Positions 22,855-28,243 of a DNA stretch of 28,243 bases are shown here, piece after piece. A model generated the notes under the pieces. The model saw nothing but the letters and a program-made list of their open reading frames with translations, searched no databases and had not been told where the DNA came from. The DNA comes from JAFGQJ01 sp964495755. GTDB lineage: Bacteria > Spirochaetota > Spirochaetia > SZUA-6 > DRHE01. The position numbers and the translations under genes are program-made. The DNA is taken from NCBI GenBank assembly GCA_964495755.1, contig CAZBXU010000019.1, positions 1-28,243 of the forward strand, written 5' to 3'. Each line of letters begins with the position of its first letter. Within the stretch, counting starts at the first letter, position 1.

Positions 22855-23337
22855 TTATTGAAGCGGGCGCGCGTGAATTCCTTCGAGGACCCAGGCCGTC
22901 TCCCCTTCTGCGATTTCCACAGTCTGGAGGGCCATGGCCACAATCAGGATGTGGTCGTTGGCCGTAATGACTCCTGGTGGAGGAGTTCGAGGTACCCGGG
23001 CCGGAAACATGCCGGCGAACCGGGGTCCTGAGAACAGAACCCAGCAGGAGTAACTGCGAACCTCTTCCAGACCGATCCATTCCCCCGATACGAGCTCGAC
23101 CTGGACGAGGAAGTTCTCTTCGGCGGGATCCAGGATGAGAATATTAGCCACCGTGCCGTCCAGCAGGAGAAAACGATCCATCAGCCCGTAGGCGCTGGCC
23201 GTGGCTTCATCCAACTGACTCAGAGTTTTTACGGTGACCGAAAAGTCCGCCACGGCATCGAAGTTCCCTGGGTCGATAGAAAACAGAACAGGGGTTGCCA
23301 GGAACAAGAGGATAACGACGCCAATTGCTCGTTTCAT
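22855..23337 (-). CDS. Exported hypothetical protein
   Basis: 160 residues with a signal peptide (MKRAIGVVILLFLATPVLFS, cleavage near SID). The mature part starts DPGNFDAVADFSVTVKTL and continues as a small beta-rich domain with LLLDGTVANILILDP, VELVSGEWIGLEEVRSY and AWVLEGI. No family is recognised. The pattern of a short leader, one domain of about 130 residues and an entity such as VLFSGPRFAGMFP suggests a periplasmic or surface protein, but nothing specific supports a function. It follows trmJ on the same strand by 32 bases and converges with the sigma-54 activator gene, ending 23 bases from it. No ribosome-binding site is evident at the ATG. Confidence 0.6.
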   Translation of the reverse strand: MKRAIGVVILLFLATPVLFSIDPGNFDAVADFSVTVKTLSQLDEATASAYGLMDRFLLLDGTVANILILDPAEENFLVQVELVSGEWIGLEEVRSYSCWVLFSGPRFAGMFPARVPRTPPPGVITANDHILIVAMALQTVEIAEGETAWVLEGIHARPLQ

Positions 23338-23369
23338 ATCGAGAATATTAGATGCTTCTGCTGGTCAGG

Positions 23370-24104
23370 TCAAGGATCGATTCCTCTATGAGCAACCATA
23401 CCGCTTATCCTACGGAAGATCCCCGCCAACCGTTCAGCTTCGCGGTTCTCCAATTCCGCCCGGGCAAATATGTCCCTGAGAAAGACCGCCAGTTCATCCG
23501 GATCTCCCTGGGTGAAAAAGCCGATGGTGGTCAACGAAGCAATCATCAGTGAAATGAGAGAATCTAGGTCGCCCGGTGGCAGGGGACGAAATGTTTTTGC
23601 TCCCCGTTCCTCGGCCAGACGGCGGAAAATCTGGTAGGTGATGATCTGAACGGCATGGGATAGGTTCAAGGAGGGGAACGCCGGCGAGCTGGGTATCCGG
23701 GCCGACAGGTGGCAGCGGGACAGGTCGCGGTCGTTCAATCCCGAAGCCTCGTTTCCGAAAACAACGGCGCAGGGACCTTCCTCGATCGAAGTAATTCGCT
23801 CGGCAAGCTGTTCGGGAGAGAGGGCGAAGTATTTCCTCCATTTTCCCCGTCGGCGGGTGATTCCAGCCACCAACACGGCGTCCCGGATCGCTTCTTCCAA
23901 TCCGCTGCACTGTACTGCCCGATCCAGCACATCAACCGCATGTACTGCGGTGATCGCTGCCTCGTTCCGATCGAACGTGTTCTGCCCCACGATGTACAAG
24001 CTGCAGAACCCCATGGTTTTCATGGCCCGACACACCGAACCAACGTTCTTGCTTTCCCGCGGTTCGATAAGGACAATGCGAATATTCGCTGTTTTTTGTG
24101 TCAT
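23370..24104 (-). CDS. TrmJ-like tRNA/rRNA methyltransferase (SpoU/TrmH family)
   Basis: 244 residues. SPOUT-fold methyltransferase of the TrmJ type, which uses S-adenosylmethionine to 2'-O-methylate position 32 of certain tRNAs. Motif 1 appears as KNVGSVCRAMKTMGF (20-33), motif 2 as VFGNEASGL (115-123) and motif 3 as SLNLSHAVQ (145-153). The C-terminal 80 residues form the helical extension seen in TrmJ, ending in a second helical block (REAERLAGIFRRISGM). The exact tRNA target cannot be proven from sequence. The ATG has a weak AGAAG ribosome-binding site. A 25-base palindrome lies directly upstream. Confidence 0.9.
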   Translation of the reverse strand: MTQKTANIRIVLIEPRESKNVGSVCRAMKTMGFCSLYIVGQNTFDRNEAAITAVHAVDVLDRAVQCSGLEEAIRDAVLVAGITRRRGKWRKYFALSPEQLAERITSIEEGPCAVVFGNEASGLNDRDLSRCHLSARIPSSPAFPSLNLSHAVQIITYQIFRRLAEERGAKTFRPLPPGDLDSLISLMIASLTTIGFFTQGDPDELAVFLRDIFARAELENREAERLAGIFRRISGMVAHRGIDP

Positions 24105-24108
24105 TAGT

Positions 24109-24133
24109 GATATCTTCTTTTTTTAAAGATATC
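24109..24133. promoter_or_regulatory. Palindrome upstream of the trmJ-like gene
   Basis: GATATCTT (24109-24116) and AAGATATC (24126-24133) form a perfect 8-base inverted repeat around a T-rich centre. A minus-strand TTGACA lies at 24141-24136, so the palindrome falls where the spacer and -10 box of the trmJ promoter would be. It may be an operator or a leader hairpin. Confidence 0.35.
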
Positions 24134-24255
24134 GTTGTCAATACAGAGCAAGGGGCCGATACAATGAACGAAATAGGGAAATCTCTGTTTTGGCTAGAGA
24201 TGTTTATAGGGGGTTGAAAGGACCTGGAGCGACCATTATTATCAGAAGTAACTGT

Positions 24256-24283
24256 TTGACAAGGGAATAGGTAATTGTATAAT
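24256..24283 (+). promoter_or_regulatory. Consensus sigma-70 promoter of the STAS-YbjN-PspA cluster
   Basis: A perfect TTGACA (24256-24261), a 16-base spacer and a perfect TATAAT (24278-24283), about 32 bases upstream of the STAS gene. This is the strongest promoter match in the window and predicts high housekeeping transcription. Confidence 0.75.
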
Positions 24284-24315
24284 ATTAGTTTTTATTATAC
24301 GGTGGTAGTCTAGTA

Positions 24316-24867
24316 ATGATGAATAACGATATCGTACCGGGATTTGATGACGAAAAAGACGATAGCCTCAAGATAAGACTTCAGAAGATCGACGAGGTAG
24401 CCGGCTGTCTTGTGCTCTATCTCACCGGTTATATCGACACCTACAACTCCAACTACTTTCAGAAGCGCGTGGCGAAGACCGTTGAATCAGGATTCATCCG
24501 GCTTATCTTCCACTGCGCCGGTTTGAACTACGTGTCCAGTACCGGAATCGGCTCTTTCACAGCTTTTCTGAAAGCCGTCAAACCTCGAGGCGGTGATCTG
24601 GTGCTTCTGGAAATTCAGCCGAAGGTGTACGAGGTTTTCCAATTGCTGGGCTTTTCCCAGTTTTTCAATATCAAAGAGAATCTCGAGGAAGCTGTAGCCT
24701 TCTTCGCCCAGAAAGGTGAAGGAGCTCAAGCCGGTCCATTTCCGAAGATCTTCAAGTGTCCGATCTGTAGCAAGAAGCTCAAAGCGACGAAGTCTGGACG
24801 GTTTCGCTGTTCCGAGTGCAAAACAATTTTAGCGATTGATAATGCCGGCCAGGTGTTGCTCGGCTAA
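24316..24867 (+). CDS. STAS-domain protein with C-terminal zinc ribbon (anti-sigma-factor-antagonist-like)
   Basis: 183 residues. A STAS domain spans about 17-130, with LVLYLTGYIDTYN and the phosphorylation-site region NYVSSTGIGSF. Aligned to SpoIIAA (DSSG), the phosphoacceptor position is Thr76, as in RsbR/RsbS-type proteins, and the aspartate before it is a serine. Residues 146-183 form a zinc ribbon with Cys148/Cys151 (CPIC) and Cys165/Cys168 (CSEC). STAS antagonists bind anti-sigma kinases in a phosphorylation-dependent way; the ribbon could bind nucleic acid or a protein partner. No switch kinase or phosphatase is adjacent. It heads the cluster with YbjN-like and PspA genes behind a consensus promoter. 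Confidence 0.85.
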   Translation: MMNNDIVPGFDDEKDDSLKIRLQKIDEVAGCLVLYLTGYIDTYNSNYFQKRVAKTVESGFIRLIFHCAGLNYVSSTGIGSFTAFLKAVKPRGGDLVLLEIQPKVYEVFQLLGFSQFFNIKENLEEAVAFFAQKGEGAQAGPFPKIFKCPICSKKLKATKSGRFRCSECKTILAIDNAGQVLLG

Positions 24868-24941
24868 AATACATATTCTTAAGACCCTATCTGGACCGTG
24901 TATCATGAGTAAGAAATCCCCCCAAGAAACAGGAGAGAGAT

Positions 24942-25331
24942 ATGGGCGGTGAGGAGAAGGTACGTTCGTACCTGCTTGATCTTGGTCTGTCTTACGAAGA
25001 GGTCGGAGACAGTACCTTTCTGATCAACGATGAAGAAAAGGGTTTAAAGAACATCGTGGCGATGGTTTCCGAGCCTCTGGTGATTCTTCGCGTCAAAGTG
25101 ATGGAAATGCCGGACAGCGACCGGGAACAGCTGTATGAAGAGTTGCTGCGCTTAAATGCGGAGGATCTGATACATGGAGCGTATGCCCTGGAAGGGGACC
25201 ACGTGATCCTGATTGACACCTTGGAAGTGGAAACCATGGATCTGGAGGAGCTGAGGGCTTCCTTCGAAGCGATCGGGCTGGCTTTGGTCCAGCACTACAA
25301 AGTGCTTGGCCGCTACCGTCAGAAGAGTTAA
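24942..25331 (+). CDS. YbjN-domain protein
   Basis: 129 residues with a good ribosome-binding site (AGGAGAGAG) before the ATG. The sequence has the YbjN / type III secretion chaperone-like fold pattern: an N-terminal helix (EKVRSYLLDLGLSYEEV), a strand with FLINDEE, then IVAMVSEPLVILRVKVMEMP, the helical DREQLYEELLRLNAEDL and HGAYALEGDHVILIDTLEVE. E. coli YbjN is linked to stress and motility regulation; in other bacteria such small proteins act as chaperones or adaptors. It lies between the STAS gene and pspA, with the pspA start about 14 bases after its stop. The 3' end, including the stop, appears again after the following N gap. Confidence 0.75.
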   Translation: MGGEEKVRSYLLDLGLSYEEVGDSTFLINDEEKGLKNIVAMVSEPLVILRVKVMEMPDSDREQLYEELLRLNAEDLIHGAYALEGDHVILIDTLEVETMDLEELRASFEAIGLALVQHYKVLGRYRQKS

Positions 25332-25353
25332 CGGGAGGGTGCATAATGGGACT
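25299..25353 (+). repeat. 55-base sequence duplicated across the N gap (left copy)
   Basis: Identical, base for base, to 25454-25508. It covers the last 33 bases of the YbjN-like gene, the pspA ribosome-binding site and the first 8 bases of pspA. This is most likely an unmerged overlap between two contigs. Confidence 0.9.
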
Positions 25354-25453
25354 NNNNNNNNNNNNNNNNNNNNNNNNNNNNNNNNNNNNNNNNNNNNNNN
25401 NNNNNNNNNNNNNNNNNNNNNNNNNNNNNNNNNNNNNNNNNNNNNNNNNNNNN
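25354..25453. other. Assembly gap, 100 Ns
   Basis: A run of exactly 100 N, the usual placeholder for a gap of unknown size. The same 55 bases lie immediately on both sides, so the gap is probably not real sequence but a failed join; removing it with one 55-base copy restores a normal YbjN-pspA junction. Confidence 0.95.
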
Positions 25454-25508
25454 AAAGTGCTTGGCCGCTACCGTCAGAAGAGTTAACGGGAGGGTGCATA
25501 ATGGGACT
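25454..25508 (+). repeat. 55-base sequence duplicated across the N gap (right copy)
   Basis: The right-hand copy of 25299-25353. It leads directly into the intact pspA gene. Confidence 0.9.
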
Positions 25509-26214
25509 GTTTAGCCGCTTTAAACGGGCCGTTAAATCCAATATCAACGATATGATCAGCAAGGCGGAAAACCCTGAAAAGATGCTCAACCAGCTGATCG
25601 TAGAAATGAACGAACAGCTGATCGAATCAAAGAAAACTGTAGCCGCTTCGATTGCCGATGAGAAGAAGCTGGAGCGCCAGATCGGAATGAACAGGGATCA
25701 GGCCGATGAGTGGGAACGCAAGGCCATGCTGGCTGTCAAATCGGGAGAAGACGACATGGCCAAAAAAGCGCTGCTGCGCAAACAAGAGTACGATAACACG
25801 ATTCGTCAATACCAGATACAGTGGCAGGCTCAAGTTGAATCTGTTGAACAGCTTAAGGGAGCGCTGCGTCAGCTGCAGCAGAAGATCGAAGAGGCTCAAC
25901 GCAAGAAGAACTTGCTCATTGCCCGGGCCAAGCGAGCAGAAGCCCACAAGCGGATGCAACAGACGATGAGCAGCATGGTAGACACCTCGGCTTTTGAACT
26001 CTTCGACAGAATGTCGGAGAAAGTGGAGCAGATCGAGGCGGAAGTGGACGCTATGCGGGAAATCGACGCATCGGCAACCGGAGATGCTCTCGAGAGGCAG
26101 TTTCAAGCTCTCGAGGCTTCGGATTCTTCGGCTGATAAGCTTCTGGACGATCTGAAGGCAAAGATGACGCAGTTGGAAGACAAGACAGATAAAAGCGAAA
26201 AACCGGAAAGCTAA
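25501..26214 (+). CDS. pspA: PspA/IM30-family phage-shock protein
   Basis: 237 residues, the usual PspA length. The protein is a long coiled coil after an amphipathic first helix: MGLFSRFKRAVKSNINDM, then AENPEKMLNQLIVEMNEQL, and heptad-rich stretches rich in Gln, Glu, Lys and Arg up to about 150 (LRQLQQKIEEAQRKKN). The C-terminal part ends in an acidic, lysine-rich tail. Members assemble into ESCRT-III-like rods on damaged inner membranes and limit proton leakage. The ATG at 25501 has GGGAGG 6-9 bases upstream. An in-frame open stretch back through the N gap is an assembly artefact. A regulator-like gene begins within about 17 bases of its stop. Confidence 0.93.
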   Translation: MGLFSRFKRAVKSNINDMISKAENPEKMLNQLIVEMNEQLIESKKTVAASIADEKKLERQIGMNRDQADEWERKAMLAVKSGEDDMAKKALLRKQEYDNTIRQYQIQWQAQVESVEQLKGALRQLQQKIEEAQRKKNLLIARAKRAEAHKRMQQTMSSMVDTSAFELFDRMSEKVEQIEAEVDAMREIDASATGDALERQFQALEASDSSADKLLDDLKAKMTQLEDKTDKSEKPES

Positions 26215-26230
26215 AGAACCCTCTCTCTGT

Positions 26231-26863
26231 GTAAATCTGGTAAGCGAAGATCAGCTGCTGATCCAACGGCTGACTCTGTACTGCCAAAAAAATCCCCGAA
26301 TCGAAATAACCCCTTCCGCCTCTCCTCTCTATGAAAGCGATTTCGATGCTGCTCTGATCCCGGCTTCCCTGCTATTGGAACAGGGTTTCCCAAGGCAAGA
26401 GGTAGAAAGCCGCCTCCACGCGGAGGGCTGCAGCCTCATAACTTGCGGGCCGGCGGAGCTTCTGAAGGGTTTCTCTCTCGCCGGTTGCGATGATTTTCTC
26501 AAAGAACCCTGGAGTCCGGAGGAACTGGAATGGCGGCTCCGGAAGCTTGCCAAACGAAAAACTCTGAGCTTCGCCTTTGATTGGGGCAGTTTCGAAATTA
26601 AGGAGCTCGAGCTTCATGCTCCTTCAGCGAGCTGTCTGCTCTGCGCTCAGGAGCAAAGGATCCTGCGCATGCTGGTCGTAAACAGGGGTGAGGCGGTATC
26701 CAGAGACGTTCTATTCTACGGGATTTGGGGAAAACCCGCATCGGAGAAAAGCCGGGTCGTGGATGTGCATATCTCGTCCCTGCGGAAAAAGCTCCTTCGG
26801 CTGTTTCCACAAAGTGATGGCTGTATCCGTTCGGTTCGCGGCGTCGGCTACCTGATCGCCTGA
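26231..26863 (+). CDS. OmpR-type winged-helix regulator with a pseudo-receiver domain; 5' end uncertain
   Basis: About 210 residues are coding-like. The N-terminal half resembles a receiver domain (VNLVSEDQLLIQRL, then FDAALIPASLLL, LITCGP and FLKEPWSPEELEWRLRKL), but the phosphoacceptor aspartate is absent: the third strand reads ALIPAS. Lys91 remains. The C-terminal half (118-210) is an OmpR/PhoB winged helix with LCAQEQRILRMLVVNRGEAV, the recognition helix in RVVDVHISSLRKKL and the wing IRSVRGVGYLI. No ATG, GTG or TTG exists in frame between the TGA at 26165 and the TTG at 26375, which would cut off half the receiver. Start at 26231 marks where homology begins; a CTG at 26237, an unusual start, or a sequence error are the options. 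It follows pspA at 16 bases. Confidence 0.75.
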   Translation, partial: VNLVSEDQLLIQRLTLYCQKNPRIEITPSASPLYESDFDAALIPASLLLEQGFPRQEVESRLHAEGCSLITCGPAELLKGFSLAGCDDFLKEPWSPEELEWRLRKLAKRKTLSFAFDWGSFEIKELELHAPSASCLLCAQEQRILRMLVVNRGEAVSRDVLFYGIWGKPASEKSRVVDVHISSLRKKLLRLFPQSDGCIRSVRGVGYLIA

Positions 26864-26877
26864 AGGGGTAGTCCGTT

Positions 26878-27195
26878 CTATTCCTCGACCACCACCGCTG
26901 TACCGTAGGCCAGAAACTCTGCGGCGCTTTGCATCATCATGGTCGTGGTAATTCTCAATCCCACCACGGCGTTGGCTCCCAGAGCCGCCGCATCCTCAGC
27001 GAGTCGATCGAGTGCCTGCTCTCTCGCCTCCGCCATCATCTTCGTGTAGTCGACGATCTCCCCGCCCACCACATTTCTCAAGAAAGCCATGAAGTCGTGG
27101 CCGAGGTGACGGGCGCGAATCGTGTTGCCGCGGACCAGGCCGATGGTCTTGATAGTTTTCTTGCCGGGTACGGTTTCCGTGGTTACAAGTATCAC
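26878..27195 (-). CDS. YbjQ/UPF0145-family protein
   Basis: 105 residues, the full family length. The conserved start MILVTTETVPGKKTIKTIGLVRGNTI is followed by the helix GEIVDYTKMMAEAREQALDRL and the strand pattern LGANAVVGLRITTTMM, all typical of YbjQ. The family forms pentamers and its function is unknown, although heavy-metal binding has been suggested by name. The GTG start has a good ribosome-binding site (AAAGGAG, 7 bases away), and the GTGA overlaps the stop codon of the upstream frame by 4 bases, indicating translational coupling. It ends 14 bases from the convergent winged-helix gene. Confidence 0.9.
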   Translation of the reverse strand: MILVTTETVPGKKTIKTIGLVRGNTIRARHLGHDFMAFLRNVVGGEIVDYTKMMAEAREQALDRLAEDAAALGANAVVGLRITTTMMMQSAAEFLAYGTAVVVEE

Positions 27196-27515
27196 TTCAT
27201 TACTCCTTTGTAACGGTCATCCTTACTTTCCCGTATTCTGTTTACTACTGTAATCCCAAGCAGAACGGCAAATCCTAGGAAGATTCCCCCAATGCCTATG
27301 TAGAGCCTTCTTCGGCAGCGTTTCAAACCATTCTTTGGGTGGATCGGGAACGCTGATTCCTGCCGGCTTTCGCTGGAGCTTGAGGAAAGTGACGATACGC
27401 CGCCCGGTGAGCCAGATGGGAGTTGATATAGATCAGGCGGCCGAAGGCCCGGCCATTTCCTGCTTTGGTCTGTAGAATCAGTTCCCGTTCCACCTGTGGA
27501 TGGGGATTTATTCAT
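27192..27515 (-). pseudogene. Small membrane-protein gene that appears frameshifted
   Basis: One frame is open through 107 codons, but only its last third (LYIGIGGIFLGFAVLLGITVVNRI, a membrane helix, then a basic tail) looks real; its first two thirds are Ser/Gly/Pro-rich shadow sequence. Coding-like protein continues in other frames: ERELILQTKAGNGRAFGRL from a GTG at 27493, then after about 27415 TGRRIVTFLKLQRKPAGISV followed by PDPPKEWFETLPKKA, which joins the membrane helix near 27300. Two frame changes are needed to link them. This is either a decaying gene or local sequence error. Read through, it would be a protein of about 100 residues with one C-terminal membrane helix. It overlaps ybjQ by 4 bases and starts next to the stop of the response regulator gene. 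Confidence 0.5.
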
Positions 27516-27888
27516 TCATACGAAGTAGGGGCGGGAGAGCTGATCTTCGATCCTATCTAGGAGCTCGGTGAAGGTAAAGGGCTTAACCAAGTAGTCTGCA
27601 GCGCCTGCCCTCCTGGCTTGATCCATTGTAACCGAGTCCGAGCGGGAGGAAATCATAATCACCGGGGTTTCCTCGTAGTCATCGAGGTTCTTCAACAGCG
27701 AACAGGCTTCTATTCCACCGATTCCGGGAAGGGCGACATCTAGGATGATCAGGTCGAAGCTTTTGGTTTGAGCTTTTGCATACCCCTCCGCCGCGTTTGC
27801 AGCCGTCTCGACGTTGAATCCCCTTTGCTGCAGGTTGAAGCGCAGCAGANNNNNNNNNNTCGTCGATGACCAGAACAGCCCGTGACAT
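27516..27888 (-). CDS. CheY-like single-domain response regulator, interrupted by an N gap
   Basis: The ATG at 27888 begins MSRAVLVID, the first strand of a receiver domain. After 10 Ns the domain resumes with LLRFNLQQRGFNVETA, the phosphoacceptor in IILDVALPG, ISSR with the conserved Ser, and Lys in LVKPFTF, ending DQLSRPYFV. The two parts are in different frames across the written gap, so the true gap must be a multiple of three when joined to the flanking partial codons. There is no output domain; such proteins usually work by protein interaction. The stop codon abuts the start of the next minus-strand frame. The partner kinase is not in the window. Confidence 0.88.
27850..27859. other. 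Assembly gap of 10 Ns inside the response regulator gene
   Basis: The gap falls just after the first strand of the receiver, over the acidic-pocket residues. As written it breaks the reading frame, so the stated length of 10 is not the real one. Confidence 0.95.
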
Positions 27889-27935
27889 GGTTTATCCACT
27901 TTACCCCGCTTGGGTGAAACTGGCAAGAACATATC

Positions 27936-27987
27936 GTAATCTTCGATTACAATTGAAGAGGAATATTACGATGTCCTGCGTAATATT
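27936..27987. promoter_or_regulatory. Pair of palindromes between hppA and the response regulator gene
   Basis: GTAATC-TTC-GATTAC (27936-27950) is a perfect 6-base inverted repeat. AATATTACG (27962-27970) and CGTAATATT (27979-27987) form a perfect 9-base inverted repeat with an 8-base loop. Both share the GTAAT/ATTAC half-site, so they could be tandem operator sites for the downstream minus-strand genes. The larger hairpin could also end hppA transcription, but neither is followed by a clear T-run. Confidence 0.4.
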
Positions 27988-27992
27988 TACAA

Positions 27993-28243
27993 CTACTGCA
28001 GCAGCCCCACGATCTGATTGTTCAGGGTGATGCAGACGGTCACGAACACGATCGATATCATGGACATCAGTTTCAGCAGAATGTTGAGAGAGGGTCCGGA
28101 GGTATCCTTGAAGGGGTCGCCGACCGTGTCCCCGACTACCGCCGCCTTGTGGGCTTCCGGGCCTTTGCCGCCATGAGCACCCTTTTCAATGTACTTCTTG
28201 GCGTTGTCCCAAGCTCCGCCGGAGTTGGCCATCATGATGGCCA
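27993..28243 (-). CDS. hppA: Membrane-bound ion-pumping pyrophosphatase, C-terminal end (runs off window)
   Basis: The last 83 residues of the gene. The stretch NSGGAWDNAKKYIEKG followed by EAHKAAVVGDTVGDPFKDT and SGPSLNILLKLM is the diagnostic C-terminal signature of membrane pyrophosphatases, which couple PPi hydrolysis to pumping of protons or sodium across the inner membrane. The final helix is ISIVFVTVCITLNNQIVGLLQ. Which ion is pumped, and whether the enzyme is potassium-dependent, depends on residues outside the window. It is transcribed toward the response regulator gene, 104 bases away. Confidence 0.97.
   Translation of the reverse strand, partial: AIMMANSGGAWDNAKKYIEKGAHGGKGPEAHKAAVVGDTVGDPFKDTSGPSLNILLKLMSMISIVFVTVCITLNNQIVGLLQ

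Noticed and set aside
25306..25500. Open frame through the 100-N gap fused to pspA
   Set aside because: It depends on unknown bases and on a duplicated contig end; the true pspA start is the ATG at 25501 with its own ribosome-binding site.

Overview
The window looks like a piece of a draft or metagenome-derived chromosome from a free-living spirochaete (order Spirochaetales or close). Pointers are an archaeal/eukaryotic-type prolyl-tRNA synthetase, a DUF2259-type secreted protein, an LruC-like lipoprotein, a very long FapA/DUF342 protein directly upstream of lgt, a membrane pyrophosphatase, and many small signal-peptide or lipoprotein genes. This placement is inference from gene content. The DNA is moderately GC-rich except for an AT-richer patch around 20.3-21.7 kb. 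There are two runs of N (25354-25453 and 27850-27859), and both affect gene models. I see no rRNA, tRNA, CRISPR array or insertion sequence.

Layout. 1-2.1 kb: the start of a lipoprotein (minus), a family-2 glycosyltransferase and a Phd/PIN toxin-antitoxin pair. 2.1-4.4 kb: galU (minus) and a divergent dicarboxylate/amino-acid:cation symporter homologue (plus), each with a recognisable promoter. 4.4-8.5 kb: a minus-strand run of a DUF2259 protein, proS (own promoter), a lipoprotein and a small exported protein. 8.6-15.1 kb: a plus-strand membrane protein, then on the minus strand a phytol/dolichol-kinase-like protein, lgt, a 986-residue FapA-like protein, a doubtful small gene and a small membrane protein. 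15.2-18.5 kb: a tight plus-strand operon of a ctpA-type protease, yjbQ, rsmE and a WecG/TagA-like protein (4- and 16-base overlaps in the last two steps). 18.5-20.3 kb: fxsA-like and lysophospholipase-like genes (minus), then a truncated gene.

20.28-22.8 kb is a rearranged patch. A 3' gene remnant abuts a roughly 100-base degenerate copy of the receiver domain of the sigma-54 activator gene that lies intact 1547 bases downstream. An AT-richer lipoprotein esterase gene sits between the two copies. The intact activator ends right after its AAA+ domain and has no DNA-binding HTH.

22.8-28.2 kb: a small exported protein and a TrmJ-like RNA methyltransferase (minus). Then comes a plus-strand cluster that starts from a consensus promoter: STAS-zinc ribbon protein, YbjN-like protein, PspA, and a pseudo-receiver winged-helix regulator. 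It faces a minus-strand set of hppA (C-terminal end), a CheY-like regulator, a frameshifted small membrane-protein gene and ybjQ. Grouping PspA with anti-sigma-antagonist-like and response-regulator-like proteins and a proton/sodium-pumping pyrophosphatase suggests a membrane-energy or envelope-stress locus. It is the most interesting functional neighbourhood here, but the link is contextual only.
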